This document shows positions 44,382-54,550 of a stretch of DNA of 64,000 nt, piece after piece. Origin of the DNA: Chthoniobacteraceae bacterium (GTDB taxonomy: Bacteria > Verrucomicrobiota > Verrucomicrobiia > Chthoniobacterales > Chthoniobacteraceae); NCBI GenBank assembly GCA_947476045.1, contig CANJNZ010000006.1:1-64000 (forward strand), given 5' to 3'. Each line of letters starts with the position of its first letter. Position 1 is the stretch's first letter. The translations under genes and the position numbers were made by a program. The notes below the pieces were generated by a model that was not told the origin of the DNA, made no database searches, and saw nothing but the letters and a program-made list of their open reading frames with translations.

Positions 44382-46292
44382 ATGAAAATCACCATCATCG
44401 ACTGGGTCATCGTTGTTGCCTCAATTCTGATTTGTTTCATCCCCGCGCTCTTCTACGGCAAGCGCTCGGGAAAAAATACCGCTGAATTCTTTGCCTCGGG
44501 ACGCGCCGTGCCGTGGTGGCTCGCCGGGCTCTCGATGGTCGCGACCACGTTCTCGTCCGACACACCCAACTGGGTCACCGAACAAGTGCGCAAATATGGC
44601 GTGGCCGGCAACTGGCAGTGGTGGGCGTTCGTGCTCACAGGCGTGGCTACGGTGTTCTTCTTTGCACGACTGTGGAGACGTTCCGGCGTGATGACGGATC
44701 TGGAGTTTTACGAGCACCGCTACTCGGGCAAGGCCGCCTCGGTCGTGCGCGGATTCCGAGCGCTCTATCTCGGCCTGTTTTTCAATTGCTTCATCATGGG
44801 TATGGTGACTCTGGCTGCGTGCAAAATTGCCAACATCCTCTTCGAAATGCCGCCGTGGCAGACCATCCTCATCTGCGGTGTTCTGAATGTCGTCTTCGCC
44901 GCACACTCAGGACTGTGGGGCGTGATGGTCATCGATATGGTGCAGTTCTTCATCAAAATGACTGCGGTTTTCGCAGCGGCGTATTTTTCCCTCAAGGAAG
45001 TCGGCCGCCGTCTCGCGGGCGATGACAGCGCATGGCTGGGGCTCAAGGCACTGGTAGAAAAACTCTCCATGCAGCAGGTGGTGACCCCAAAGGGTGCTGA
45101 GCCCATCATGTCCGCAGTAAATGGCACTGGTCAGCCCTTCCTCGATTTGTTGCCCAATTTCTCGATGTCGGAGCTGGCGTTGATGATCTTCATCCTGCCC
45201 ATCGCGATCAGTTGGTGGGCCAACTGGTATCCCGGCGCCGAACCCGGCGGCGGCTCCTACATCGCGCAGCGCATGCTGGCCTCCAAATCCGAGAAGGACT
45301 CGCTTGGCGGCACGCTCTTTTTCAACGTCGCGCACTACGTCCTGCGCCCATGGCCATGGATCATCACGGGGCTTTGCTCGCTCGTCGTCTATCCCGATCT
45401 GGCCTCGATCAAAACAGCCTTTCCCAATGCCGAAACCAGTCTCATCGGGCACGACTCCGCCTTCCCGGCGATGCTCAAATTTCTCCCTGTCGGCTTTGTC
45501 GGACTGATGATCGGCGGACTGATCGCGGCCAACTCCTCGACCATCCTCACCCATCTCAATTGGGGCTCGTCCTACCTCGTCCACGACTTCTATCGCCGCT
45601 TCATCAACACCAAGGCACCCGAGTCGCACTACGTGAACACGGGCCGTCTCTCGACCGTGCTGCTCTACATCGTTGCCGCTGTGCTGAGCCTCTACATGAC
45701 CTCCGCGCAGCAGGCGTTTCAAGTCCTGCTCTCCATCGGGGCAGGCACGGGAATGATCTATATCGCACGCTGGTTCTGGTGGCGGGTTTCAGCCTGGTGC
45801 GAAATCGTGGCGATGGTGATGTCGCTCGTCACCTCGCTCGCTGTGCCAAAACTCATGCCCAATGCCGATTTCGCAATGGTGACCATCGTGCAGGTCGGCA
45901 TTACGACGCTGGCTTGGCTGATCACCGCTTTCGTAGGGCCGCAGACCGATCGCGCGAAACTCATCACCTTTTACCGCAAGGTCAAAGCTGCGGGTCCCGG
46001 CTGGAAAGCCATCCGCGCCGAGGCTGGCGTATCCGATGCAGAAGTGGCGCAGGAAAATCGCATCGGCGCAGCCTTTATTGGCTGGATCTCCGGCTGCGCG
46101 TTAATCTGGTCCTCGCTCTTTGCCATCGGAAATTTCCTCTACTCGGTCGGTGATCCATCGCGCCTCAAAATGGCCTGGATTCTCACCGGCGTGTTCGCGG
46201 TGAGCGGCTTCATCCTGCTCAAGGTCACCCGCCAGCTTTGGACTGATAGCACGGACTCCGAAGCACGTGCAGCAGCGAAGGAAAAGCACTAA
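44382..46292 (+). CDS. Sodium/solute symporter (SSS family)
   Basis: A 636-residue inner-membrane transporter with about 14 hydrophobic segments. The early motif EFFASGRAVPWWLAGLSMVATTFSSDTPN is the usual start of SSS-family carriers, including the small-residue-rich helix 1 that binds sodium. Later conserved parts are GFRALYLGLFFNCFIMG, DMVQFFIKMTAVF, and LMIGGLIAANSSTILTHLNWGSSYLVHDFYRRF (the sodium-site helix 8 region). Position beside the glycan-degradation genes suggests that it takes up a released sugar, amino sugar or sialic acid; the substrate cannot be fixed from sequence. It is convergent with the DUF5107-TPR gene. Confidence 0.9.
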   Translation: MKITIIDWVIVVASILICFIPALFYGKRSGKNTAEFFASGRAVPWWLAGLSMVATTFSSDTPNWVTEQVRKYGVAGNWQWWAFVLTGVATVFFFARLWRRSGVMTDLEFYEHRYSGKAASVVRGFRALYLGLFFNCFIMGMVTLAACKIANILFEMPPWQTILICGVLNVVFAAHSGLWGVMVIDMVQFFIKMTAVFAAAYFSLKEVGRRLAGDDSAWLGLKALVEKLSMQQVVTPKGAEPIMSAVNGTGQPFLDLLPNFSMSELALMIFILPIAISWWANWYPGAEPGGGSYIAQRMLASKSEKDSLGGTLFFNVAHYVLRPWPWIITGLCSLVVYPDLASIKTAFPNAETSLIGHDSAFPAMLKFLPVGFVGLMIGGLIAANSSTILTHLNWGSSYLVHDFYRRFINTKAPESHYVNTGRLSTVLLYIVAAVLSLYMTSAQQAFQVLLSIGAGTGMIYIARWFWWRVSAWCEIVAMVMSLVTSLAVPKLMPNADFAMVTIVQVGITTLAWLITAFVGPQTDRAKLITFYRKVKAAGPGWKAIRAEAGVSDAEVAQENRIGAAFIGWISGCALIWSSLFAIGNFLYSVGDPSRLKMAWILTGVFAVSGFILLKVTRQLWTDSTDSEARAAAKEKH

Positions 46293-46323
46293 GCTGACAC
46301 CCGCTCGCGAACGGCGCAAATCC

Positions 46324-49300
46324 TCAGAGTGCGAGCGCGGCCAGGATGCGACACTCTGCGGCTTTCAGCGCAGGAGTCAGCGCAGCAGGGCGACCGGCGA
46401 ATAGTTCGGCACCCCATTTGGCGAGATCGCTGCCGGGAGATTGAGCCTGCCAGTCTTTGAGGGCCTTTTCTGCTTCTTCAGCGCATCCAGATTGCTTGAG
46501 GGCGAGGGCGCGCACGAGGTCGCCGATTTCCTGCCCTTTCGGGCGCGCGGGGACGGCGGCAATTTTCTCCAGCGCCTTGCCTGCGGCGTCGGGCGACTTG
46601 AGCGCGAGGTGGCACTGGCTGGCGACCCAGTCTTCGAGGCGTTCATCCAGTTCGCTCGCGAAAGGTTTTCCTGCGCCCAGATTTTCCGGCCACTCGCGGG
46701 CTGCGTCGGTGAGTTTCAGCGCTTCGGCGGAGGCTCCATCTTTGAGTAACGCGATGGCGGAAAGCAGCCGCGCTTCGCGAAGGAGGGCGCGTGCTTCCGT
46801 GGTGCCTTCGGAGGGCAGCACTTCGAGTTTCGTCAGCATCGCATCGGTCTCTTTGTATTTGCCGGTGAGGAGCAGCGACTTGGCGCGCAGCAACGTCAGC
46901 GTGTCGTTCGTCGGAAAGCGCGTTGCATAATCCGTGGCAACGGCCAGTGCGGCGGCAGCGTCATCGTGTTTGAGGTAGTGTCGGGCGAGCATCGCTCCGT
47001 ATCGCCATTGCTTTGGATCGAGTTGTGAGGCGCGCTGGAGATCCTTCGCGGCGTTTTCCTCAATCACCTGCGCACGCGTGGCGTAGAACGGTGCGAATGC
47101 AGGCTTGTCTCCGCAGACGGAAAGGAGTTCGCGCGCTTTCGCGAGATCACCGAGATGCCAATGAATGAGCGCGAGGAAATAGTTCGGCTGCCACGCATCA
47201 CTCTGCTTCGCCGCCCACTCGAAGACAGCGATGGATTCCACACGAAAAGGAAAAACTGACTCGGGTGAGATGTCTTTGGCGGCAGCGAGCGCACTCTTAT
47301 CGCCAAGCAAATATGCAATCCAATACAGCGCCTCAGCATTGGGCGGAGCGAGTTCGAGCACCTTGCCCGCATCGCCGTCGAGACCGACGCTGTGATACCA
47401 AATCGCGAGTTCGAGAAAAGTTTCGCGGGGCAGTTCGTTGCGAATCTGCGACGTGAAATTTTTCGCGCTTCCTTTGTTGCCCGCTGTTTTTTCGTAGTGC
47501 GCGAAGTGATTCAGAGGATCGATCTCCAGCAAGGTCCGCAGCGTGGATTCCGCGCCCGCCATGTCTCCTTTGATGCGTAATGTGCAGGCGATGACTTGCA
47601 GCGCATCGAGATTGCGCGCGTTGGCGATGACACCTTCCCTGGCGGCGGCGATGGCGCGGTCATACCGCTTCTCGCGGAGAAATTGTTTTGCGAGTTCCGT
47701 GTTCGCTGCGCTGCGCCATCCAGGTGCGAGTGCGGCGATGCTAAAAGATTCCTTCGCATCCGAAGCGCGACCGAGCACCGCACTAGCGCGCCCGAACTGG
47801 TAATTCGCCGCCGGCTCGTAGGTATCAATGCTCAGCGCGTGCTTTGAGAAAGCAAGCGCGCCGGAAAAGTCACCACGACGATTTGCGAGAAACGCCATTT
47901 CCACGAGCGCTGGGACGTAATTCGCATCCAATTTCAGGCACGACCGGAACTGCTCCTCCGCCTGGCCATACTCCCGCTGCCGCGTGAACTCCTTGCCTTT
48001 GAGATAGAGACCGTAGAGCGAGCCCCAGTCGAAATTCACAGGCGCACTCGTCGGGCGCGAAAGCACATCATCGTCGCCCGCGACGTAGCGCAGTTTGTCG
48101 CCGCCCACGCACACGCGCAGCGCCTTCGCTGGCGTCGCGAGTGAAAAGCTCTCCTCCACCGTCTTCAGCGGTTTGAGATGCACTTCCCTCGTCGCCAGCA
48201 GATGGTCGCCATCGAAAATCTCGATCTTATCATTCAGCACCTGCGCCGGTGAAATACTCACCATGAGTTTCTCCCCGTCGCGCACCACATTCATCGCGCC
48301 CCACGGACTCGCGCTCACGAAACCCTTCGTCCCTTTCACCGGCATCCAGTGCTCCGTCCAAGTGTCCGTAGCGTAGGGCGAAAACTCCGTGTGCTTGAAC
48401 GGCGACTGCGTGCTGCCCGGCGCGGCCTGATTAAATAGACGCCCAGACTGAATCTCCACGTATTGCCCGTCCGAATCAGTCAGCAACTTCTCCCAAATCA
48501 TCCCCTCCCGCGACAGCCCCCAAATCCAAATCTTCTTCCCGGCCTTGTCGCTATAGGGTGCGTAGTGCGCCACGCCGAAATCCTCATCGTGCCAGTATCC
48601 GCCGAAGAACTCCGAAAGCCGTCCTGCAACGTGATACGACTTGTAGCTCCCGAAATTATTCTTCTCATACCACGCAATCTCACGCCCCTTCTCATCCACC
48701 GGCCACGCATGCGCATCGCCATCATGCCCGATGAAATTCGTCCCCGGATTTATAAACTGCAAATTTCCCGCCGATTTAATCCCCACATTCATCCAAGTGT
48801 AATACGGCTGCTCCATCCCCGACGCATTGTGCCACAGCGAACGCGTCGTGAAACAGGCCTGCTGCGGTGCCAGTTTAATCTCCAGACGCCAAGTGCTCCG
48901 CGTCAGCAAATCCAGCGTGCCCACGATGCAACTCACACTCCCGTCTGCCTCTCGGCGCGTCGTGTAATCCACCGGCGAAAAGCAATTCGGCGTGTGTCCG
49001 AAGATGCCGTAGTTCGGCTCGATGCCTCCACTCGTCCACGGCCCGCGCATCGAGATGTCGCGAAACTTCACCACGTGATTGTCGTAAAGAAACGCCTTCC
49101 CCGTCGTCTTATCAATCGCCGTCCACACCTTCCCCCCGATCTCCGGCAAGATCAGCACCTGCACATATTCGTTGGAAAGCTCCACCACCTTCCACTTCTT
49201 CTGCACCGGCTTGTTCGTAAAACCATCGTAGCGGAAGTAGGGATAAAACCGCGACATCACCGGCACCGGATTCGCATCCGAATACGGATACGTCGTGAAC

Positions 49301-49407
49301 TCCTTTTCGTATTCTTTCACCACACAATCCGCCGCACCTGCACAAGAAATGGTGATTTGAAAAACAAGAACAGCCAGGAGGAGAAAAAGCGAAACGGGAC
49401 GATTCAT
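46324..49407 (-). CDS. Exported DUF5107 protein with C-terminal TPRs
   Basis: A 1027-residue secreted or periplasmic protein. The start at MNRPVSLFLLL gives a signal peptide; a frame start five codons earlier is possible. Residues 30-400 are the DUF5107 domain, a galactose-mutarotase-like fold (SNEYVQVLILPEIGGKVWTAIDKTTG, then GHTPNCFSPVDYTTRREADGS, YYTWMNVGIKS, WGLSREGMIWEKLLTDSDGQYVEIQSGRLFNQ). Residues 470-1000 hold TPR units (YGQAEEQFRSCLKLDANYVPALVEMAFLANRRGDF and many later). Such proteins occur beside carbohydrate-active enzymes, but no reaction is known. It is the last gene of a possible five-gene minus-strand operon that starts at 56776. Confidence 0.83.
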   Translation of the reverse strand: MNRPVSLFLLLAVLVFQITISCAGAADCVVKEYEKEFTTYPYSDANPVPVMSRFYPYFRYDGFTNKPVQKKWKVVELSNEYVQVLILPEIGGKVWTAIDKTTGKAFLYDNHVVKFRDISMRGPWTSGGIEPNYGIFGHTPNCFSPVDYTTRREADGSVSCIVGTLDLLTRSTWRLEIKLAPQQACFTTRSLWHNASGMEQPYYTWMNVGIKSAGNLQFINPGTNFIGHDGDAHAWPVDEKGREIAWYEKNNFGSYKSYHVAGRLSEFFGGYWHDEDFGVAHYAPYSDKAGKKIWIWGLSREGMIWEKLLTDSDGQYVEIQSGRLFNQAAPGSTQSPFKHTEFSPYATDTWTEHWMPVKGTKGFVSASPWGAMNVVRDGEKLMVSISPAQVLNDKIEIFDGDHLLATREVHLKPLKTVEESFSLATPAKALRVCVGGDKLRYVAGDDDVLSRPTSAPVNFDWGSLYGLYLKGKEFTRQREYGQAEEQFRSCLKLDANYVPALVEMAFLANRRGDFSGALAFSKHALSIDTYEPAANYQFGRASAVLGRASDAKESFSIAALAPGWRSAANTELAKQFLREKRYDRAIAAAREGVIANARNLDALQVIACTLRIKGDMAGAESTLRTLLEIDPLNHFAHYEKTAGNKGSAKNFTSQIRNELPRETFLELAIWYHSVGLDGDAGKVLELAPPNAEALYWIAYLLGDKSALAAAKDISPESVFPFRVESIAVFEWAAKQSDAWQPNYFLALIHWHLGDLAKARELLSVCGDKPAFAPFYATRAQVIEENAAKDLQRASQLDPKQWRYGAMLARHYLKHDDAAAALAVATDYATRFPTNDTLTLLRAKSLLLTGKYKETDAMLTKLEVLPSEGTTEARALLREARLLSAIALLKDGASAEALKLTDAAREWPENLGAGKPFASELDERLEDWVASQCHLALKSPDAAGKALEKIAAVPARPKGQEIGDLVRALALKQSGCAEEAEKALKDWQAQSPGSDLAKWGAELFAGRPAALTPALKAAECRILAALAL

Positions 49408-49512
49408 AATCGACAAGCACATTCAGAAAGCGGCGATAAATCGAGGCGGAAACAGGATGACTGCTAACTTTTTTGCGCTGCCATTGTTAGCAAAAGGAAG
49501 TCCGTCGGCGGG

Positions 49513-50223
49513 CTATCGCTTTTCGGGCCAGCAGGCGGCGACGGTGCGCAGCCATTCGTCGGCCATGAGTTGGTGGCCGGAGTAAGTCGGATGGATGCCA
49601 TCCCACATCCAGTGCTCGGCGGGCGCGATCTTGCATGCGGCGTCGAAGGCGGACTGAAAGCGGACGTGGGCGGCGTGGTATTTTACCGCGAGTCTGGCGA
49701 CGATTTGCTGGCGCTGCTGGAGACCGGCGAGCCATGCGTCGTAACCTTGCTTTTTTCCGCCTGTGGGCAGTGTGAAGGGTTCGCAGATGACGAGGCGGAT
49801 GTCCGGATTAGCGGCAACCGTGGTGGCGAGCAGTTTGTCGTAGGCTTGTTCGTAAAGATCGGGCGGGACGTTGGCACTGTGGTCGTTGATGCCGATGAGG
49901 ATGCTGAGGACTCCGGGTTTCAGGTCGAGGGTGTCATGCTGCCAGCGTCTTTCCAAATCGGAGACTTTGTTGCCGCTGATTCCGCGGTTGAGGAAGGTCA
50001 GGTTGCGACTGGCGTAGAGGGTGCCGTATTTTGCTGCGATGATGAACTGGTAACCGTGGCCGAGGATGTGGTTGGGGTCTTCATTGCGTCCGCGGTTGCC
50101 GTCGGTGATGGAGTCGCCCTGAAACAGGATGCGGGTGTCTTTTTGAAAAACGGAGATGGCCGGATCGTCTGCGTGCGAAATGCCAAGCAGTGCGGTGAAG
50201 GCAGCGAATATGGTGAGGCGCAT
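49513..50223 (-). CDS. Exported SGNH-family carbohydrate esterase
   Basis: A 236-residue secreted hydrolase. The signal peptide ends at about residue 18 (LLGISHA). The nucleophile is Ser38 in FQGDSITDGN, the block II Gly is in NRGISGNK, the block III Asn is in LIGINDHS, and the catalytic Asp/His pair is in MWDGIHPTYSGH near the C terminus. The GDSITDG-to-DGIHPT spacing fits the rhamnogalacturonan-acetylesterase-like branch. It sits 69 bases downstream of a GH20 gene and probably removes acetyl groups from the same glycans; the natural substrate is not known. Confidence 0.9.
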   Translation of the reverse strand: MRLTIFAAFTALLGISHADDPAISVFQKDTRILFQGDSITDGNRGRNEDPNHILGHGYQFIIAAKYGTLYASRNLTFLNRGISGNKVSDLERRWQHDTLDLKPGVLSILIGINDHSANVPPDLYEQAYDKLLATTVAANPDIRLVICEPFTLPTGGKKQGYDAWLAGLQQRQQIVARLAVKYHAAHVRFQSAFDAACKIAPAEHWMWDGIHPTYSGHQLMADEWLRTVAACWPEKR

Positions 50224-50292
50224 GGATATTTTTGTGTGTTGCTATGGGGAATAGCGAGCCCCTGCAGTTGAACGCGCCTGCGAGGGCGGAGG

Positions 50293-52554
50293 CTATTCGG
50301 CTTTGAACTTGATGTCGTCCATCCGTTTGCCGCTGGGCGAGAGGATGCGGGCTTTGGCGGTCCAGCCGCCGGTCCAGTTGATTTGTTTAATCAAGAGTTG
50401 GTTCCAGCCTTCGTTGAGCTGGATGTCGGTTTTTTCGCCTTCGCTGAGGTTGCGTTTGGCGTTGGCGCTGTGGATGAGTTTGCCGTTGAAGAAGGTTTTT
50501 TCGCCGTCGTTGGTGGTGGTGAAAAGATGGGCGGGCTGTGCTTTCGGGGAGTAAATCTGGCAGCGGAAGTAGCCGACCATGTGTTCGCCGAAGCCGGGGT
50601 AGCTGCCGAAGTTGACGTTCCAGACGACGTCCGGTGGCTGAGGCTTTTTGAACGGAATCCACGTGGCGGGTTGATTTTTTTCGGGGGCGAATTCGACGTC
50701 GAAGAGGTCTTTGCCGATTTTGCCTTCGACTTTGTAGGGGCCGGAGAGGCTCCAGTCGCTGATCCAGCCTTCGATGTTGATCCAGTCATACTTGGCGCGT
50801 GAGGTGCCGCCGATTTTCTGGTTCCCGAAGTAGAGGGCGCTGTTGAGCATGAAGGTTTTCTCGAACATCAGGGGCTGGGTGTAGACGGGCGAGTCCTGCG
50901 TGGGCTCGGAGTCGTCGAGGGTGTAGTGGATTTTTCCGCCCTGTGGATTGGCGGCAGCGAGGGTGACTTTGAGTTTTCCGCCGAAGACCATGCGTCCGGT
51001 GAGGAAGTTTTGCGCACGGACGACTGCGCCGCCATCCACGCCGTCCATCTGCATTTTCACCGGAGTGGAAAGACGGTCGGCGCGCTCGCGACTCTTTTCC
51101 TTCATGGCTTTGTATTCGGGGGTGTTGTTGATGTTGTCGGGGCCCCATGTGCGCTCGGAACGGTGGGAGACGTTTTGCGCCCAGCCGTTGACGATGCAAA
51201 CGGCACTCATCTGCCACATCATGCTGCTTGCGCCGAGGACGCGGTCGGTGCGTTTGAGGACGGAGCCGTTGCACAGATACATGTTCCAGTTGGGCTCTTC
51301 GTTCCAAGGCACGGTGATGGTGGTCCAGCCCTGTTTTTGGTATTCGTGCGCGACGGCGTTGGGATACCAGATGAGGGGGATGATGTCGTTTTTGAGCCGC
51401 GCGTCGTTGGGGAAGTTTTCGTAGGCGATGGTGAGTTTGCCGTATTTGCGGAGCATGTCGGCCATGCGCTTCATGTGGACGACGTAGATTTCGTAGCCGT
51501 TGCGGACGGACTGTGCGTCGTTGGGAATCGCGTGGCGGCGCTTGTAAATTTGCGCCCTCGGGCCTGCGCCGGTGCCGTTGTTCGCCTCGTCGCAGCCGAT
51601 GCAGAAATAGGGTGCGCTTTTGAAAATGCTGCACATCTCGGCGACGATGGTGTCGAGGCCGAGGTAGAGACGCTCGCTCGCCATGTCCATGCAACCGGGG
51701 CCGTTGAATGGATGACCATAGGCCCGCGCCATTGCCTGATGGTGGCCGGGGGTTTCGAGTTCCGGCACGATGCCAACTCCGCGCGCGGAGGCGAAGGCTT
51801 CGAGTTCTTCCATTTCCTCCCACGTCCACACTTTCGGCGGGACGCCTTCGCAGCATGAACCGTTTTTGCTGCCGAGCTTGGGATATGCCTTCGAGGGCAT
51901 GCTGTAACCCTGATCGTCGCCAACATGCAGTTGGATGTAGCGAACTTTGTAGAGGCGGCAGTTCTCGACGAGGACTTTCAAAGTATCCACCGGGATCCAT
52001 TGGCGCCCGCAGTCAATCATCGTGCCGCTGAAGTCAGCTTGCGGCCAATCCTTCACCTTCATTTGTGGGATGGAATATTTTCCTTGCTGCTCGACGATGC
52101 TCAGCAAAATGCTCGCAGTTCCTTCGCATACGGCGCGGGTGTCCCATCCCTCCACGACCGCCGTGTCGGTGACGGAAATCGTGTGCGCCATGTCGCGCGT
52201 CTTCACGAGTTGCATGTCCTTTGGCGCGAGAATGTCTTCGTCGGCCTGGATGGCGGGGTTGATTTTTAGGACGATGTCTCCCGCTTTCGGGCCGGCATTG
52301 ACCTTCGCCAGCTTGAGATTGGTGAGCGTCCAAATTTCCTCCTGCAACGCGGAGGCGTGTGCTTCGAGCTTCGGGTCGAGCACGACGATCCGGGATTGTG
52401 CAGTGAGAGGCATGGAGCCCGCGCCCATCGTGATTTGCTTCGGCGCTGGGATGATCGTGTGCGCTGCCCCAGCAGCGGAAAGCGGGAGGCTCGTGCAAAT
52501 CAATGCGGTGATTGCGGCCAGCGTCATCATCTGGATTTTCGTGAAAGTTTTCAT
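50293..52554 (-). CDS. Exported GH20 beta-hexosaminidase-like enzyme, divergent active site
   Basis: A 753-residue secreted protein. The signal peptide ends near residue 28 (PLSAAG). Residues 32-165 form the GH20b N-terminal domain and residues 170-490 the GH20 barrel (FSGTMIDCGRQWIPVD; VRYIQLHVGDDQGYSMPS; VPELETPGHHQ). The Asp-Glu pair is Asp322-Glu323, but the usual HIGGDE is CIGCDE here, so two active-site neighbours have become cysteines. After the barrel comes a chitobiase_C-like strand (IHYTLDDSEPTQDSPVY) and a long beta-rich C-terminal domain ending in a sugar-binding-like fold (FRCQIYSPKAQPAHLFTTTNDGEKTFFNG). It probably removes GlcNAc or GalNAc. Likely the third gene of the operon begun at 56776. 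Confidence 0.85.
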   Translation of the reverse strand: MKTFTKIQMMTLAAITALICTSLPLSAAGAAHTIIPAPKQITMGAGSMPLTAQSRIVVLDPKLEAHASALQEEIWTLTNLKLAKVNAGPKAGDIVLKINPAIQADEDILAPKDMQLVKTRDMAHTISVTDTAVVEGWDTRAVCEGTASILLSIVEQQGKYSIPQMKVKDWPQADFSGTMIDCGRQWIPVDTLKVLVENCRLYKVRYIQLHVGDDQGYSMPSKAYPKLGSKNGSCCEGVPPKVWTWEEMEELEAFASARGVGIVPELETPGHHQAMARAYGHPFNGPGCMDMASERLYLGLDTIVAEMCSIFKSAPYFCIGCDEANNGTGAGPRAQIYKRRHAIPNDAQSVRNGYEIYVVHMKRMADMLRKYGKLTIAYENFPNDARLKNDIIPLIWYPNAVAHEYQKQGWTTITVPWNEEPNWNMYLCNGSVLKRTDRVLGASSMMWQMSAVCIVNGWAQNVSHRSERTWGPDNINNTPEYKAMKEKSRERADRLSTPVKMQMDGVDGGAVVRAQNFLTGRMVFGGKLKVTLAAANPQGGKIHYTLDDSEPTQDSPVYTQPLMFEKTFMLNSALYFGNQKIGGTSRAKYDWINIEGWISDWSLSGPYKVEGKIGKDLFDVEFAPEKNQPATWIPFKKPQPPDVVWNVNFGSYPGFGEHMVGYFRCQIYSPKAQPAHLFTTTNDGEKTFFNGKLIHSANAKRNLSEGEKTDIQLNEGWNQLLIKQINWTGGWTAKARILSPSGKRMDDIKFKAE

Positions 52555-52590
52555 AGTCGTCTTCGTGTTCAGAGTTTCGTTGTGCGGGGA

Positions 52591-54435
52591 TTACTTGGTT
52601 TTGGCGGTCTTGCCTCCATCGAGTCGTTTGTAGCCGACGCGCGAGACTGCGCCGACCTGCTTGCCATTGCGGAAGAGCGCGGCGTGAACGACCGCTGTAT
52701 CCTCCAGACTCACCGGCGCGGAATACACCGGCGATTTTTCCGTAGGCTCCGAGCCATCCGTGGTGAAGTGGATTTCACCAGCGGGAATGCCATCGGCGAG
52801 CGCGATCTTCACTTCGGTTTTTCCGTTAAAGGTATAGTTGCCCGTCACCGGCCACGCGCGGTAGCCGACAGGCGCGGCTGTGATGCGCACAGGGAAAAGG
52901 AGCGTCTGAAGTATCGCACGGGTGGCAGCGAGTTTCTTGGTGGACTCAGCGGGGTCGGTCTTCACCGTCGGCGACCACGCGCCGTCCATGTGATCACCGA
53001 TGCTGAGGATGTAACCCTCGGTGCTGGATCCGTTGAGTTTTCCACCGAGGAAATCACTCACCACCGCGCTCGCGCTCATCTGCCACATCGTCGTGGCACC
53101 GCCGAGCACTCTGTCCTGCACGGTGCGAACCGTGCCGTTGCACTCAAACATATTCCATTTCTGCAACTCCGGGCCGCGTTCCCACGGAACGGAAATGATG
53201 GCGTGCCCTTTCTTTTTATTCTCCTCGCTCATCGGATACGGAACCCACGACATGATGACCAAGTCGTCCTTTTGCGATGCATCGAAGATGGTGCCGTTCT
53301 CCCACGCGAGAGTCATCTTCCCGCGTTTGCCGACCATATCAATCATCCGCGCCTGATGCTGCACGATGACATCCGAAATGGACTTCATCCCCTTCGCATT
53401 CATGTAGGCGATGCCTGCGGCTGATTCCTCCAACTCGTAAAAATACGGCTCCTCGCCGCCGATGTGAAAATACGGCGAACTTTTGAAAACGTCGCACATT
53501 TCGCCCACGAGCGTGTCGAGACTCTTATACATTCCGTCATTGATGACGTTCATGATTTTCGGCCCCGCAAAAACCTCTGGCATCGCGCGGCACATGGCGT
53601 CGGCGTGATTTGGCGTTGCGAGTTCCGGCACGAGCGTCACGCCGCGCGCGTCCGCGTATGCGACGAGATCTTTCAATTCTTGCAGACCATAAACAACCGG
53701 GACGATGCCCTCGTGCATCGAAGTATTCTTTGTCCCGAGCTTCGGAAATGCTGTGGACGGAAATGTGAATCCTTCATCGTCCGTGAGGTGCAACTGGCAG
53801 TAGCGCACTTTCCACAAGCGGCACGCCTCGACCACGGCCTTCAACGTATCCACCGGGATACGCTGCCGAGCGACATCCACCATCGTCCCCGTGTAGTCTG
53901 CGTGCGGCCAGTCTTGGACTGTCATCTTGGGCAGCGAAACGTTTCCGCCTTTAGCCGAGATGGCTTGCAGTAGTGTCGCCGTCCCTTCGCAAACCGCGCG
54001 GTAATCCCATCCCTCGACGAGTGCGCTGTTGGCGACCGTGATTGCATGGGCGAAATTTTTCGACGGCGCGACAACCGGCTTTGCCCCCTGCTTTTGCGTC
54101 GCGAGGATGTCCTCGCCTGCCTTGAGCGCCGGGTTGATTTTTAAAACGATGTCGCCGAGCTGAGGCGCTGCGGTGCTGACGTTCACCTTCAGCCCCGTGA
54201 GCGATCCGATTTCATCGGCAAAGATGGCCGCCAGTGGCTGAAGACTCTTGTCCGTGGCTACAATGTTGGTTTTCGCCGTAATCGCCATCTCGCCGCCGGT
54301 GACTTTCAGCACCTTGGGAGTCGGCACAATCAGCGGTGCATCCTGCGCATTGAGGTTGGGAACTAGAAGCCCGACCAGCGCAATAAGCGCAGCGGTGAAT
54401 GAATGCGGGACAATGGTTTTAATCGTGTGAGTCAT
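52591..54435 (-). CDS. Exported GH20 beta-hexosaminidase-like enzyme with Glu-Glu catalytic pair
   Basis: A 614-residue secreted protein. The start at MTHTIKTI is chosen because a signal peptide follows (cleavage near residue 30, NLNA). It has a GH20b domain (34-175), a GH20 barrel (180-520; DYTGTMVDVARQRIPVD, RYCQLHLTDDEGFTFPS) and a chitobiase_C-like tail (GEIHFTTDGSEPTEKSPVYS). The catalytic HIGGDE motif is HIGGEE (Glu328-Glu329): the Asp that orients the substrate N-acetyl group in substrate-assisted catalysis is replaced by Glu. The PELATPNH motif also has Asn for Gly. The enzyme may be altered in specificity, or act on a sugar without an N-acetyl group, or be weak. It is 36 bases upstream of the other GH20 gene. 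Confidence 0.85.
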   Translation of the reverse strand: MTHTIKTIVPHSFTAALIALVGLLVPNLNAQDAPLIVPTPKVLKVTGGEMAITAKTNIVATDKSLQPLAAIFADEIGSLTGLKVNVSTAAPQLGDIVLKINPALKAGEDILATQKQGAKPVVAPSKNFAHAITVANSALVEGWDYRAVCEGTATLLQAISAKGGNVSLPKMTVQDWPHADYTGTMVDVARQRIPVDTLKAVVEACRLWKVRYCQLHLTDDEGFTFPSTAFPKLGTKNTSMHEGIVPVVYGLQELKDLVAYADARGVTLVPELATPNHADAMCRAMPEVFAGPKIMNVINDGMYKSLDTLVGEMCDVFKSSPYFHIGGEEPYFYELEESAAGIAYMNAKGMKSISDVIVQHQARMIDMVGKRGKMTLAWENGTIFDASQKDDLVIMSWVPYPMSEENKKKGHAIISVPWERGPELQKWNMFECNGTVRTVQDRVLGGATTMWQMSASAVVSDFLGGKLNGSSTEGYILSIGDHMDGAWSPTVKTDPAESTKKLAATRAILQTLLFPVRITAAPVGYRAWPVTGNYTFNGKTEVKIALADGIPAGEIHFTTDGSEPTEKSPVYSAPVSLEDTAVVHAALFRNGKQVGAVSRVGYKRLDGGKTAKTK

Positions 54436-54550
54436 CGTAGTGAGGTCTTCGGGGTGATAGTTACTTTGTTTTAAATTGGTTCTTAGGCGGAAACGGCGGG
54501 CGTAATGGTGTGGCGTTCGGGAAAAGGCAATCTCATTGCTGTGTTCGTCG

